In this document: in pieces, positions 12,964 to 23,387 of the stretch
Numbering within the stretch: the first letter of the stretch is position 1
Layout of the letters: each line of letters begins with the position of its first letter
Assembly: GCA_001600635.1 (NCBI GenBank)
Contig: BCKL01000018.1
Coordinates: 365,974-429,973 of the forward strand
Direction of reading: 5' to 3'
DNA length: 64,000 bases
Source: Leucosporidium creatinivorum
Taxonomy: Eukaryota > Basidiomycota > Microbotryomycetes > Leucosporidiales > Leucosporidiaceae
Notes under the pieces: model-generated
Database searches by the model: none
What the model was told of the DNA's origin: nothing
What the model saw: only the letters and a program-made list of their open reading frames with translations
Translations under genes and position numbers: made by a program

Positions 12964-13224
12964 CTACCCAGCTGGGCTGACTTTGATCGGCGGAGAGTGA
13001 GGAGCGCCGTGGCGAGCTTGAAACTTGAAGGCCAAGGCGAAGGAGATTACACTGTAGAGACCGAGGGGATCATTCGATTTGACGTTGGCGATTCCTGTAG
13101 CGGTCTGAGCGGAGATACCTTGGAGGTCGAAAGCGACGGCAGAGAGTCCGGGCGATGGCTTGCGCTCGACAGCTGCAGCGAGGAGAGCCTTGAAAGAGGT
13201 GGAGAGATCGCTGATGTTAGACAT
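12964..13224 (-). pseudogene. Decayed N-terminal relic of a beta-lactamase-like gene
   Basis: The first ~60 codons align with the gene at 7578: MSNISDLSTSFKALLAAA against MSDLSTSLKALLAAA, then PGLSAVAFDLQG against PGLSAVAFDRHG. The catalytic S-A-S-K stretch is degraded to L-A-F-K here, so the nucleophile serine is gone, and homology ends shortly after. No further exons of the family follow toward 12606. It lies in inverted orientation to the intact paralog and immediately outside repeat R. Confidence 0.8.
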
Positions 13225-13719
13225 GCTTTAGTCTGCGGACGAGGAGGAGGGAGGGAGACAGAGAAGAAGCACTTCGTCAGCTCATTGTCGACTCGACTTA
13301 GGGCAGCTCTGATCGGAGACGAGTTTACGGCGGAGAATGCTGCATACACAGTATTATATTCAGAACCCTTCTGAGCGGTTGCGAGCGCGGTAAGTGGAGG
13401 GTCGGCGTTGGTGCACGGAGCTTCGGCGATGCTGTAGTCGTCGGAAAAAGGTGCCCTGTCGGTAGGAAGGTGTAGAAAAGTACGATAGCAGATTTTTGTA
13501 GTGCTGTAGGCCTCATATCGAGGTTCAGCGAGGGCCAACGTGCGCCTGAGACTCTTCGGCGCTTCGCAGCGGACTCTCGAGCCTGCAGAGCGGCAGAGGT
13601 AGCTCCTTATGGCCCGAAAAAACATCCGTCATAGTTGTACACTCTACTCGCCGCCTCCCGTCCACCCTAGTGACCCCAACATCCCTCAGCATCGACCTTG
13701 AACCTGCGCTCCGATTCCT
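13225..13719. other. Gene-free spacer
   Basis: No supportable exon. It may contain the decayed upstream region of the relic at 12964-13224 and the 3' UTR of the small gene at 13720. Confidence 0.4.
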
Positions 13720-14120
13720 TCATGCCTTGGCCTCCTCCTCAGTAGGCATGGGGTCCTTGGGGTGCTTGGCGTTCCAGTGCTCGATGAAGTTCTTGTAGTC
13801 CGAAAGGGGAAGCATGCCTGTTAGTGAGAGACTGGATTAGCGCCGAGAAAGCTCGAAGCTCGACCCCGTCCTTCTCCCCGCCCCTCGTCGCCGCCGATCT
13901 GTGCAAAGAGTGCAGGCGTGACAATGTGATGCAGTGGACTGACATTTACGGCATTTGACCTTGAAAGCTGCTTCCCTGGTCTTCAGGTTGCTCTTTCCTC
14001 CAGCCTTGGCCTTAGCAGCGGCCTGAGCCTTCTTCTGCGACTCTTCCTTCTGAAGTCCGCGAGCCTGATGTCGAGAAAAGTGTGAGCTACATCCGCCGGC
14101 GCTTCCGAGCGACGTACCAT
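13720..14120 (-). CDS. Small 4F5/zf-met2-type zinc-binding protein (73 aa)
   Basis: Three exons: 14118-14120 (only the ATG), 13944-14064 and 13720-13817. The intron begins with GTACGT directly after the start codon. The N-terminal part MARGLQKEESQKKAQAAAKA is the Lys/Gln-rich 4F5 (SERF-like) segment. The second part has C-R-K-C followed by LSDYKNFIEHWNAKHPKDP with two His residues, matching the zf-met2 / At2g23090-like family of very small conserved eukaryotic proteins. Molecular function is not established; the family is thought to bind zinc and nucleic acid. Confidence 0.85.
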
Positions 14121-14545
14121 GGTGCAGAGGTTGCGGGATCGGGTGCGGGAGAAGAGAACCTGCGCGCGCTGCATTCTGCAGAGCCCCTCTGCACCCTAGT
14201 CGTAAAACCTTTACTTAGGCTCGGACATTGCTCATAGATACAAGTTCAGTCTTCCAGTATGTGCTCCGGGGTGCTTTACCGTGTTACAACTTTAACTGCG
14301 CCGCCGACCCCTCGCCGAGTGCTTCTCAGGCCGTTAGACTCCTCCCCCTCTTCTGCACAGAACACCTCGGCCGAGCAGGAGCACAATGTTCTTTTTCTTT
14401 AGAACAGCTCGGTGCTCCTGTAACCCGGCACGAGTCCGCTCAGCCAAGATAAAGGGGAATGGACTGGCGATTCTCGCTCCGGCGCCTCTCTCCTTCCTGC
14501 TTCTCCCTCGTCTCAGCACAAATCACCTCGGAGCAGCAAGCAAGA
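14121..14545. promoter_or_regulatory. Divergent intergenic region
   Basis: 425 bp between the start codons of the zf-met2 gene (minus) and the gene at 14546 (plus). No coding signal; presumed shared promoter region by position only. Confidence 0.5.
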
Positions 14546-15617
14546 ATGTCGAACTCCAACATTGCACCTGCGTATGTACTATATCACCCCTGTAGCCTCT
14601 CCGCTTGTTCTCAGAGCTGACCCCCACACGCTCCCTTGTTTCCCACCGCTCAGACTTGCTCCCTGGATCCTAAAAGGCAGCGGATGGGTATTCATTACCC
14701 ACACACCCTTCAGCAAAGATCCTCTGCCTCTCCCGGCCGGCGCATACGGTCCCTACGAGCAGGGAAGCTCGTTCGACAAGTATGGCGACTTTCACGGCGG
14801 AGCTGGCTTCGTGATGCTGCTGCGGTACACCGATTCGCCCGTCGGTGAGTCGCTTGAGCTACCACCTAGGCCTCTGAACTCACCACTCTTCTTTACAGGG
14901 CCCTACGACGAGCTCATCTTCTGCCCGGGCTACTTCTCGTTCAAGGAGGGCGCCGAGAAGGATGGAGCAGGAATGAACGAGCTCGGCCTGTCAATCACTC
15001 GCATCTACGTTTCTGCCGCTGCTTCGGTCAAGAATGGTCGTAAGAATTGGGGCGTGCCGAGTGAGTCCAACCGTCGCCGAGCTCCTACGGCGAGCTCGCT
15101 GACTTGGGCACAACCTGCAGAGCACCAAGCTGTCTTCTCCTTCACCTCTCTTCCCTCGGACCCTTACTCCACTCTCTGCACCGTCGCTCACCCCAACTCT
15201 CCCACCACTCCCTTCTTCCGCGCCGTCGTTCGCCCCTCCCGCCTCACTCCCTTCACTATGCCCCTCAACACCAGCTGGGTCGACTCGTTTCTCGCTCGCT
15301 CCATCACTGGAGGACTCATCGCTCAGCTCGTTCAGCCTCCCATCCCGTCCGCCTCGGCCGTCGAAGGCGCTCAGGCTAAAGCCGAAGCCAAGGGCGAGCA
15401 ATTGGATTGGCTCGAGGGGAGCGAGGGGCGCTTGACGGTCAAGCCGGAGGCTACAGGATGGGGCAGGATCGCTACCATTATTGCCGAGAAGGGTACCGAG
15501 GAGGAATGGGGAGGATTTGGAGACGGAGTCGGCTTCCCCAAGGTCTCCATTGTCGCTGGAAAGGGCGCCGAGCTCACTCAGTTTGTCATGGACTTCCCTG
15601 AGCCGGTGCGGGGGTAA
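14546..15617 (+). CDS. Acetoacetate-decarboxylase-fold protein of unknown role
   Basis: About 285 aa in four exons (14546-14571, 14654-14844, 14899-15060, 15121-15617). Visible blocks are APWILKGSGWVFITHTPFS, GPYDELIFCPGYFSF, LSITRIYVSAAAS followed by NGRKNWGVPKHQAVFSF, and a final FPKVSIVAGKGAELTQF. The GRKNWGVPKH block is the hallmark of fungal proteins with an acetoacetate decarboxylase-like beta-cone fold. The catalytic lysine of true acetoacetate decarboxylases cannot be assigned here, so enzymatic activity is not claimed. The first coding exon is only 26 nt. Confidence 0.7.
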
Positions 15618-16101
15618 TCGGCGTAGCTTAACCAGTTTGAGTTGTTGATATATGAGAAGCCTCTTCCCTTTCACATCCAACAGCGACAGCAGCCTCCGGC
15701 CTATTCCCACGAGAGCTCCTTCCTAATCCCGGTCAGTCAGGAAACAAATGTGGGAGCCGAAGAGGGTGGCTATGGGTCGATAAGGAAGTCTTGAAATGTC
15801 GTGCAGGTGCTTGGCTGTCCAGCGATCAGCTGCAAGCACCTTCGGAGGGAGCTCGGCGAAGTGAGCTCGGCGCTCATCCTTGGTGCTTGCAAGCCAGACG
15901 CGTTTCGGCGGTCAGCGGTTCTCTCATGTTACTTCAATCATACCCGACTGCTCTCATGCACCCTGCTCCCTTCTCCTTGCTCTCTTCAGACTTTCGAACG
16001 GCCTCACACGGGCAGCCGAGGCCAACTCGACCAGCTTCGCGCGGCGCGTTCGATTCCCTCTCCTTCTTCGCTGTCACTCGTCGTCTCGCCTCCCCTCAGC
16101 A
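15618..16101. other. Intergenic region between tandem plus-strand genes
   Basis: 3' flank of the decarboxylase-fold gene and promoter of the first arrestin gene. It contains two close CTCGGCG heptamers at about 15850-15875; nothing else recognised. Confidence 0.4.
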
Positions 16102-18219
16102 ATGTCGAAGAACAGGGGCGATTCTCCGGCTGGGGAGAAGGCTGCAGGCTTCTGGGGTCGACCAGGCTCGCAGACGAGAAGCAGCTCCACGGGGAGTGGA
16201 ACTCGAGTCTTTTCGACGCTTGGCTTGACTTCGCCGACGCTTAAGGTCAGCGGAGCAGTGGGCGAGCAGGGATCGGGGGTAGCGATGCTGATACGTTTGC
16301 TGTACAGGTCGACTTTGCCGAGGAGCTGCTCTACTTGCATCCTCAAGCGGAGGAAGGGCGGCCAACACACGACCCGAGCGTCGAGGGAACGTAAGCTCGT
16401 CGTTTAAACAGGGCTGCAGGGCTATATATCGTCCCTGCAGACTCATGTGGTGCTCTTGAAGCTTCTCCGACCGCGTAAGCTGACCTATTCGCCCTTCTCC
16501 AGAGTCACGCTCTATCTGCCGAAAGCACGAGCTCTCAACCACCTCAGCATCAAGCTCACCGGACGGACGGATCTGGGATGGAAGACTCGACCTTACGAGT
16601 CGTTTGTCTGCCTCGAGAAGGTGAGTGGAAGAGGCGACAGGCGGTACGGCGTCGATGCCCCAGCTGATCCGAGACCTGCAGTCGATCGAGCTCGTCGCCG
16701 AGGACAAGGATAGGATGTTGGAGAAGGGAGAACACATCTTTGCCTTCTCGATGATTGTCCCGTCGGCTTCTGGTGAGCTCAAGCACCTCGTCGTGACCTC
16801 GTTGTTGCGCCGAGCTGACCTTTGCTGATCACCGCTTCCTCCCCTGCGCTCCGCGACTCCCGATCCCCATTCATCCCGCCTGAACAGCACCCTACGAGCG
16901 CTGTCAGTACGGCCGAGTTCGTCACTTCGTCGCCGCCAAAGCTCGTGGTCTCGGCAATCTCGGCGGAGACATCCACAGCAACGAGAAGGAACTTTTCCTC
17001 ATCGTCAACCCTGGAGCTTCCATGTCGACTTCCGCGCCCCCTCCACCGCTGCACTACAAGATGGAAGGACTGGACCAGGCTCTCGGTCCATGGACGGCGG
17101 CGATCCAATCCCAGCATGTCATGATTGGCGGTCTACTTCTCTTCCGCATCAACATCCTCTCTGCACCTACCGACCTCGCCATCCACTCCATCCGCGTCAA
17201 GGTCCTCCAGCACTTTACCCTCAAATCTCCTCCCGGCGAGGATCCCCCCTACATCGAACAGCCCCCTCCCGATGCTCGCACAGTCTTCTTACTCGACCTG
17301 CACCACCCACCAAACATGGGTCACATCCTCACCTCAAACTCGGGTACCCGCTCCGGCTCGCAGACACCTCGGTCTGGTCCTCTCTCCGTCCTGTCCCCGG
17401 GCGAGGGCTACAAGGCTCACCACCTCGTGCGACTGCTCAACGACAACATCATTCGGTCATCTACGCAACCCGGAACCGAGGCGAGCATCAACGTTCGCCA
17501 CGACGTCGTCGTCGAGATCATCTACCAGGAGCTGCAGGACGAGACGGAGTCGACGAGTCGCTCGAGGGATCGGTCAAAGGGAAAGGGAAAGGAGAAGGAA
17601 AAGGAGAGGAAGATGTTCACCATCTCCAAGCCGTTGGACATCTTTTCCGTGAGTTTCTTTTGTCACTTCGCTTGCGCCGAGGTTCGGACGAGAGAGCTGA
17701 CTGCCTGCCTCGCCTTCTTCTTTACATCCTCCATCACTCGCAATAACTCCCTCATCTACTCGTCAATTCTCTTCCATCGGCATCTGCACCCTCTCCCTTC
17801 AGTGCTGTTGCTGGCTCGACTCGCTCACGCTCCCGCCGTACGAAGAGCAAGATCCTCATCCTGTGCGGCCAGAAGGCGACGTGCCATGCATGTGCGGCTT
17901 CCCAATAGCCATGTACGTCTCTACATCTCTCTTTTACCTCTCTCTCCGCCGTTCGATTCCGTCCCCAAGAGCCGTCGGGCGCGAAGGAGCTTGGGCCGAG
18001 ATCCCCTTTCCCGCCCACACGGCTGACCTTGATCGTTGTTGTACATTTTGCAGGATTGTCAAGCATCATGGAGGGACTCTACTACAGGAGGAAGGCGAGC
18101 AAGGCGTTACCTATGCTCATTTGGTCAAGGATGAAGGTGAAGAGGGGACGTCGAGGGGTCGGCCAGGGAGGCCCGCCATGCTGCGAAGGGGGGATACGGA
18201 TTCGAGCGAGGGCCCGTAG
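16102..18219 (+). CDS. Alpha-arrestin-like protein, copy 1
   Basis: Arrestin-domain protein of the ART/Aly/Rod1 type, which links Rsp5/Nedd4-family ubiquitin ligases to membrane cargo for endocytosis. N-domain strands are visible as LLYLHPQ, then VTLYLPKARALNHLSIKLTG and RTDLGWKTRPYESF; the linker has CQYGRVRHFVAAKARGLGN. The C-domain starts at QSQHVMIGGLLLFRINI and continues through SIRVKVLQHFTLKSP and HDVVVEIIYQEL. A basic low-complexity KGKGKEKEKERK segment precedes CMCGFPIAM. Several introns; start MSKNRGDSPAGEK chosen as the first ATG of the conserved frame. No obvious PPxY motif near the C-terminus was seen. It lies in tandem with a close paralog 165 bp downstream. Confidence 0.85.
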
Positions 18220-18383
18220 AGGGATTGCGTAGTACGCGGTGCTGTTGTCAAGATTATATACAGGGAGTTGATTCGGTCACAGAAGTCGGTCACCGCGAGA
18301 AATGACCATTCAAGTCGCGAGCGAAACGCAAGCGAACCTCTTGCCTCTTGCCCGCTCGCGTGCTCCGCTCGACCTCCCCCGCC

Positions 18384-20621
18384 ATGTCGCGCCAGCCGTT
18401 CGGCAAGCCCAGTGCGCGACAGGCCAGTGTTCCTCCTGGTCCGAGCGAGCGAGCAGCCAGCACCTCGCGCCCTCCCATGGCCCGCACCAGGAGCGGCTCG
18501 CCTGGAATCTTTGGCTTGGTCGGTCTGGCGCAGCCTAACCTCAGGGTGAGCAGTGTAGTATTTCAGTGCACTTCAACACACTATTGACGACCCTCCGAAC
18601 CCTACAGATTACCCTCAGCGAGGACATTCTCTTCCTCCATCCGACGCCAAAGGACTTCCCAGCTGAGGATCCAGTTCTACAGGGAACGTGAGTCCTGCAG
18701 AGCAGCAGACACACCTCCGAGTGCTTATCAAGCTAATGCGCCCCTTTGCAGCGTCACGCTGTACCTCCCCAAGAAGCGCTCGCTCAACCACCTCACGGTC
18801 CGCCTCGTCGGGCGGCAAGACATCAGCTGGGGCGACTCGCGACCCTACGAGTCGGGCATCTGCCTCGACAAGGAGGTAGCACTCTTCTCGGGCAAGGAGG
18901 AGGTCATCCTCGACAAGGGCGAGCACCAGTTCTCGTTCTCCATCATCGTGCCGTCGTCAACGCCGACCTGCGAGCGCTGCCAGTGGGGGCGCGTGAGGCA
19001 TACTGTCGTGGCCAAGGCCAAAGGTTTGGGTCAGCTAGGTGGAGATGTGCTCAGCACCGAGAAGCCGCTCTTTCTCATCGTCAATGTGAGTGACGCGCTC
19101 TCGGCGAGGGGGGTTCGGAGCTGCGCTAACCCGTTCTCCCTTCGCAGCCTGGAGGTTCTGGCGCCTCGGAACCACCGCCGCTACTCGACCACAGATTCGA
19201 GGGAATGCTCAACGACCTCGGTGTAAGTCTTTTCGGGTATTTCGATCCCAGGACCGTCGACCGAGACTTTTAGAGTCGCCGACCGAGGAAGCCTCCGCTT
19301 TCGCTCAGCAGCAGACCACTGACATCTTCACCATCCTGCAGCCCTACACCATGGCACTCCAGTCGCAACATGTCATGGTATGGCCTTCCTTGACCTCCCC
19401 CGAGATATTCATTCACTCACTGATCGAAGCACGTTCCCGATTTCCTACAGGTGGGAGGACTTTTGCTTTTCCGGTTCCACCTCGTCGCCCCTCCTCTCAA
19501 CGTCATGATTTACTCCATCAAGATCAAGATCAACCAGCACTTCATCATCACCTCCCCGACCGACCCGAACCGCGTAGCCATGCCCCCCGCCGACGTCCGA
19601 ACCATCATCCACCTCGACGGCAAGAACCCTCCCAACTTTGGCACCGTAGCCGACACCACGCCTGTAGACCGCATGCCCTCTCAAGCTCGCGTCGGTCCGC
19701 TCAAGATGATCGCGCCCGAGGAGGAGTACAAGATCCACCACCTGGCTCGCCTCCCCGACGACTCCATGCTTCGGCCCTCAACGCATGAATTGACCGAGTC
19801 GGCCATTCGCGTCAAGCACGACATTGCGATGGAGGTCACCTACCGCGTCGTCTCGCCCATGGAGGCGGCGGAACTGGCAAGGGGAGGAGGAAGCCCCAAG
19901 CAGACGATGAAGGACGGCAAGGGCAAGGAGAAGGAGAAGGAGAAGGAGAAGGAGAAGGAGAAGGAGAAGGAGAAGGAAAGGGAGAGGGAGAAGGTGCCGG
20001 ATCGCAAGAAGCTGGTCGTGTCCAAGGGATTGGAGGTCTTCTCGGTGAGTCGCGGTTCCCTCAAACCTGTCCTGCCGAATGGAGCTGACATCTCATTGCC
20101 TCGTCCCTCCTCCTTCGCTTCCCTTGTTCTCTCCTCCATCTCTACATTTCGCTTCCTCTCTTCGCCAACCATGCAGTGCTGCTGCTTCGTCGACTCGCTC
20201 ACGCTGCCCGCCTACTCATTCTACGACCCGGCGCTCGAGATCGACGAAGCGGACAAGGCTCCTCCGTGTCTCTGCGGCTTCAAAATGAAGCAGTCAGTTC
20301 TCGCCGCTGTTCATCTGCTTTGCGCCTACTAATATGTTTTCGCTCGCTCGCAGAGTCATCAAGTTCCACGGGCAAGAGCTACTTCGCGAGGAAGGCGAGG
20401 GCGGCATCACGTACGCTCCTCTCATCAAATCGGACCCGCCAACGCCAACCGACAATGGTCGAGGGCGCACACCCGGACGAGGCCTTCCTGGCTTCCCTGG
20501 CTTCCTCCGTACCGGCTCGAACGATTCCCTCTCGGCGCCCATCGTCTCGCCTCCACTTCGCTCTCCTACGTCGCGGTCGCCCTCGACGGCGTCGAGCTTG
20601 GGTCGAGAGAGTTACTTCTAG
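18384..20621 (+). CDS. Alpha-arrestin-like protein, copy 2
   Basis: Tandem paralog of the preceding gene with the same exon order: ITLSEDILFLHP, VTLYLPKKRSLNHLTVRLVG, CQWGRVRHTVVAKAKGLG, MALQSQHVMVGGLLLFRFHL, SIKIKINQHFIITSP, then a long (KE)n run and CLCGFKM. It differs by a longer charged repeat (19926-19977) and a Ser/Pro-rich C-terminus (SPPLRSPTSRSPSTASS) likely to be phosphorylated. The pair probably arose by local duplication, since introns sit at matching places such as after the conserved LQGT / VEGT and before C-L-C-G. Role as in copy 1: cargo adaptor for ubiquitin ligase, inferred from family. Confidence 0.85.
19926..19977 (+). repeat. (GAGAAG)n coding microsatellite
   Basis: Hexanucleotide run encoding alternating Lys-Glu in arrestin copy 2, continuing imperfectly as Arg-Glu codons to about 19995. 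Copy 1 has only a short version at 17577-17613, so length is probably unstable. Confidence 0.9.
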
Positions 20622-20829
20622 CGTGTCTGACAGATGGGAAGGGAGAACCGGAAGGGCATTGGGATCACTTGTCGGTTGTAACACTACTGCAGTACTTGGG
20701 GAAACGAGGAATTAGGCCTTTTAGTCGGGCTCGCGGGATGGCGCGAGTCGAGGTAGTAATGGATAATCGATGTAGAATTGGGCCTCATGTACCGACTCGG
20801 CTACTCTTCAACTCCCTGCGAGCTTCCAG

Positions 20830-23002
20830 CTACTGCAGCCTCGCGCGCTTCCTGCCCTTCGACTCGGCGGGGTCGAGCCAGGTGAATCGGAACGACTGCA
20901 CATACTTCTTCAGCCACTCGACCGCCGTCGTCTCGATCTTCGTACATCCGTCTACTCTCAGCTCTACCAGCTGCGAGTACTGCCTCGCTGGCTCGACCGC
21001 TCCCCCACCCTCCTCGGCGACGACGGCGACCGGCATACGGAACCGCACGAACTCCATAAGAGGTCGTCCGGAGACGTTGACGCATCCGATGGCGCTGAGA
21101 CGGTCGAGTTGGGGTGTGAGGGTGACGAGGGACCGAATGGTGTCGTCGTTGACCCAAAGCGTGTGCGAAATGTTGAAGACTTTGAGAGCGGCGAAGGTGG
21201 GAAGGGTGAAGATGGCACCGACGGTGGAGCATGTCGTGGAGGATAGATTGAGCGTGGTGAGGGCGGGGGCGTTGTAAGAGTCGAACAGGGCGAGCTGAGC
21301 CGTTGAGAGCGAGACGAACGCGAGGTCGAGGTTTGTGAGGTAGGGGAAGGAGATGCTCGAGGCGATGGCTTGGTCGAGCACTCGAGGGGCGAACCTCTTA
21401 GCTCCTCCGAGGCGTAGCGACTCGACTCTGCGCCAGGCCTCTGCGACGCTGGGTAGAGGTAGCTCAACGACGTGGTTCTCGCCGTAGACGACGACGTGGT
21501 AGTGCTTGACATCGGGAGCAGAGAGCAGCTCCCAGAAGGATGCAGCTCCGATCGCCTCCACGTCGAGCTCTTCCAGGAGAGGGAAGTCGGCGAGCCTGAT
21601 GGGCGCATCCGTGACGAGAGCCGCTCCGCCGAGCGTGAGATGGCGCGCCTTCGTCGGCGGCCGGGCTTCGACCTGCCCATCGAGATCCTTGATCGTGTTG
21701 TAGCGAGAGAGGAAGTCGCCTCGAACGCCCGCTACGCTGGACGAGTTGGTGTTGCCGTAGAGTCGAAGCGTGTAAAGCGAGGGGAAGGCGAAGTAGAAGG
21801 AGGCCGTTTCGAAGTCGGGGTAGATGCGGCCTCCCGTGCATGCGGTGAAGGAATGGAGCTGGGTCGACAAATGGGTGTAGAGGAAGGTGAGAGTCTCGGC
21901 CGTCATCTTGGACTCGCGACTGGCGGCGTCCACTGTACGGGTGCCGTCGACGAACGAGATGGTGAAGTGCCGCAGCGTCTTGAGGGCGCCGGTGTCGTGA
22001 AGGCTGAACAGAGTATCTTGGAGCGCCAGCGGAGAGAATTCTTGAGCGGCCGTGATGATGAGCTGGTCCAATCCGGGGCCGTCCTGATTTGCTCGGCGAC
22101 TCTCCTCCTTGGCCGACCCTCCCGTCCCTCCTAGTGATTTGAGCGCCCAACCCATGACTTTCATCCGAAAGTTCCTCGAGTTGATCAAGCCGTCGAGGCG
22201 AAGGGTGGACCACAGCCGTGGCGCGGTCGAGATGGCTTGATACCATGTCCGAGAGACCGAGAGCGCGGCGAGGAGGGTGTTGGGACGAGGAGGTTTGACG
22301 CGAGGCGTGAGCGAAGCGGTGTAGTCTGTGGAGCGTTCGATGGCGAGCGAGATGATGTCGATGAAGATCTCGGTGGGGAGATGCGAAAGCGGCGAGTGCT
22401 GGAACGGAGAGGTCAGCTCAATGCTCGGCGCTCAACTCGCAGCCGACTCACCTCGACCTGGGCTCGGGTCTCGCGCACCAGGGCCAGCTCGACTGTGAGT
22501 TCCTGCAAGCGCCTAGAAGTCAGCTCTAGCGCGACGAGCGAGCAACGTGGGAGAGCGCTCACCGAGTGCACCTTGCTGTTCTTCTCGTCTACGCGCGACA
22601 AGCCCTGCAGCAGCATTTTCTCCGCATGATCGTACTTCTCTGCTATTCGGAAGAGCTTGCCAGCGCGAAGGAAGCCCTGTAGACGAGTCGCGTGAGCTCT
22701 GAGAAGCAAGCGAGAGACGCGGCGAAGGCTGCTCACCTTGTGCGTGGTCGGAGCGAGCTTGATGACCATGCGAGCATCTCCCAGGGCATCCTTTAGTCTC
22801 CCGACCTTCTCGTAGGCGTTGGCCCGAGCGTCGTAGTACTTGGCTTGAGCTTCGTCGAGCGCGATGGCCTGTGAACGCGCTTCAGCTGGCTTGACAAGGT
22901 GCAGACAGCTACTCAGCTCACCTGAGTGAAGAGGTCGATCGCTGTTTCGTATGACGTTGCTCGGAAAGCAGCTACGCCCGAGCTGTAGAGCGCGGCAGCC
23001 AT
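20830..23002 (-). CDS. TPR + F-box + LRR protein, Dia2/Pof3-type SCF substrate receptor
   Basis: Order of domains matches budding-yeast Dia2 and fission-yeast Pof3, which act in SCF ubiquitin ligases at replication forks and in CMG helicase removal. The N-terminus MAAALYSSGVAAFRATSYET begins a three-unit TPR (AIALDEAQAKYYDARANAYE, GRLKDALGDARMVIKLAP, GFLRAGKLFRIAEKYDHAEK). The F-box is at about 22400-22220 (LSHLPTEIFIDIISLAI, VSRTWYQAISTAPRLW). Leucine-rich repeats fill the large last exon to 20830 (LKTLRHFTISF, LRLYGN, LEELDVEAIG, LTNLDLAFVSL, LVELRVDGCTKI) and the tail is basic (KGRKRARLQ). Five or six introns lie in the 5' third only. Domain order is clear; orthology to Dia2/Pof3 is inference. 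Confidence 0.82.
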
Positions 23003-23387
23003 CTCTCCTCGTCAATGAGCTTGCGCTGGTTGTCAACCGTGGCGAGCGGAGGCTGGTGCTAGTGAATTGGCCAGCGAAGCGATGTTCCCTGTGATGTGAG
23101 CAATGGCGAGTCGAGAAAGCGAAGCGAGGCAAGCGGCGGAGGGCAAGCGACGTCTGCTTCAAGTCCGCTCGTCTCATCTTCGTCCTTCACATCTCTTAGT
23201 CGACCTCGAAATTGACAGTGCGTATACAAGAACCGCGACCAGCGAAGCCCCGCGCGATTGCCTGCTCTCGATTCAGCGGACTCTCAGCCATCTCGGCTCT
23301 CGCTCTGCGCGAAAAGCACCCTTCAACTCGTGGAGTTACAGCTTGACAACGAGGAGAGAAACACGGGGATAGCTCTAGACACCAGCT
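23003..23387. other. Intergenic region between two minus-strand genes
   Basis: Promoter side of the TPR-F-box gene and 3' flank of leucyl-tRNA synthetase. No coding signal. Confidence 0.4.
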
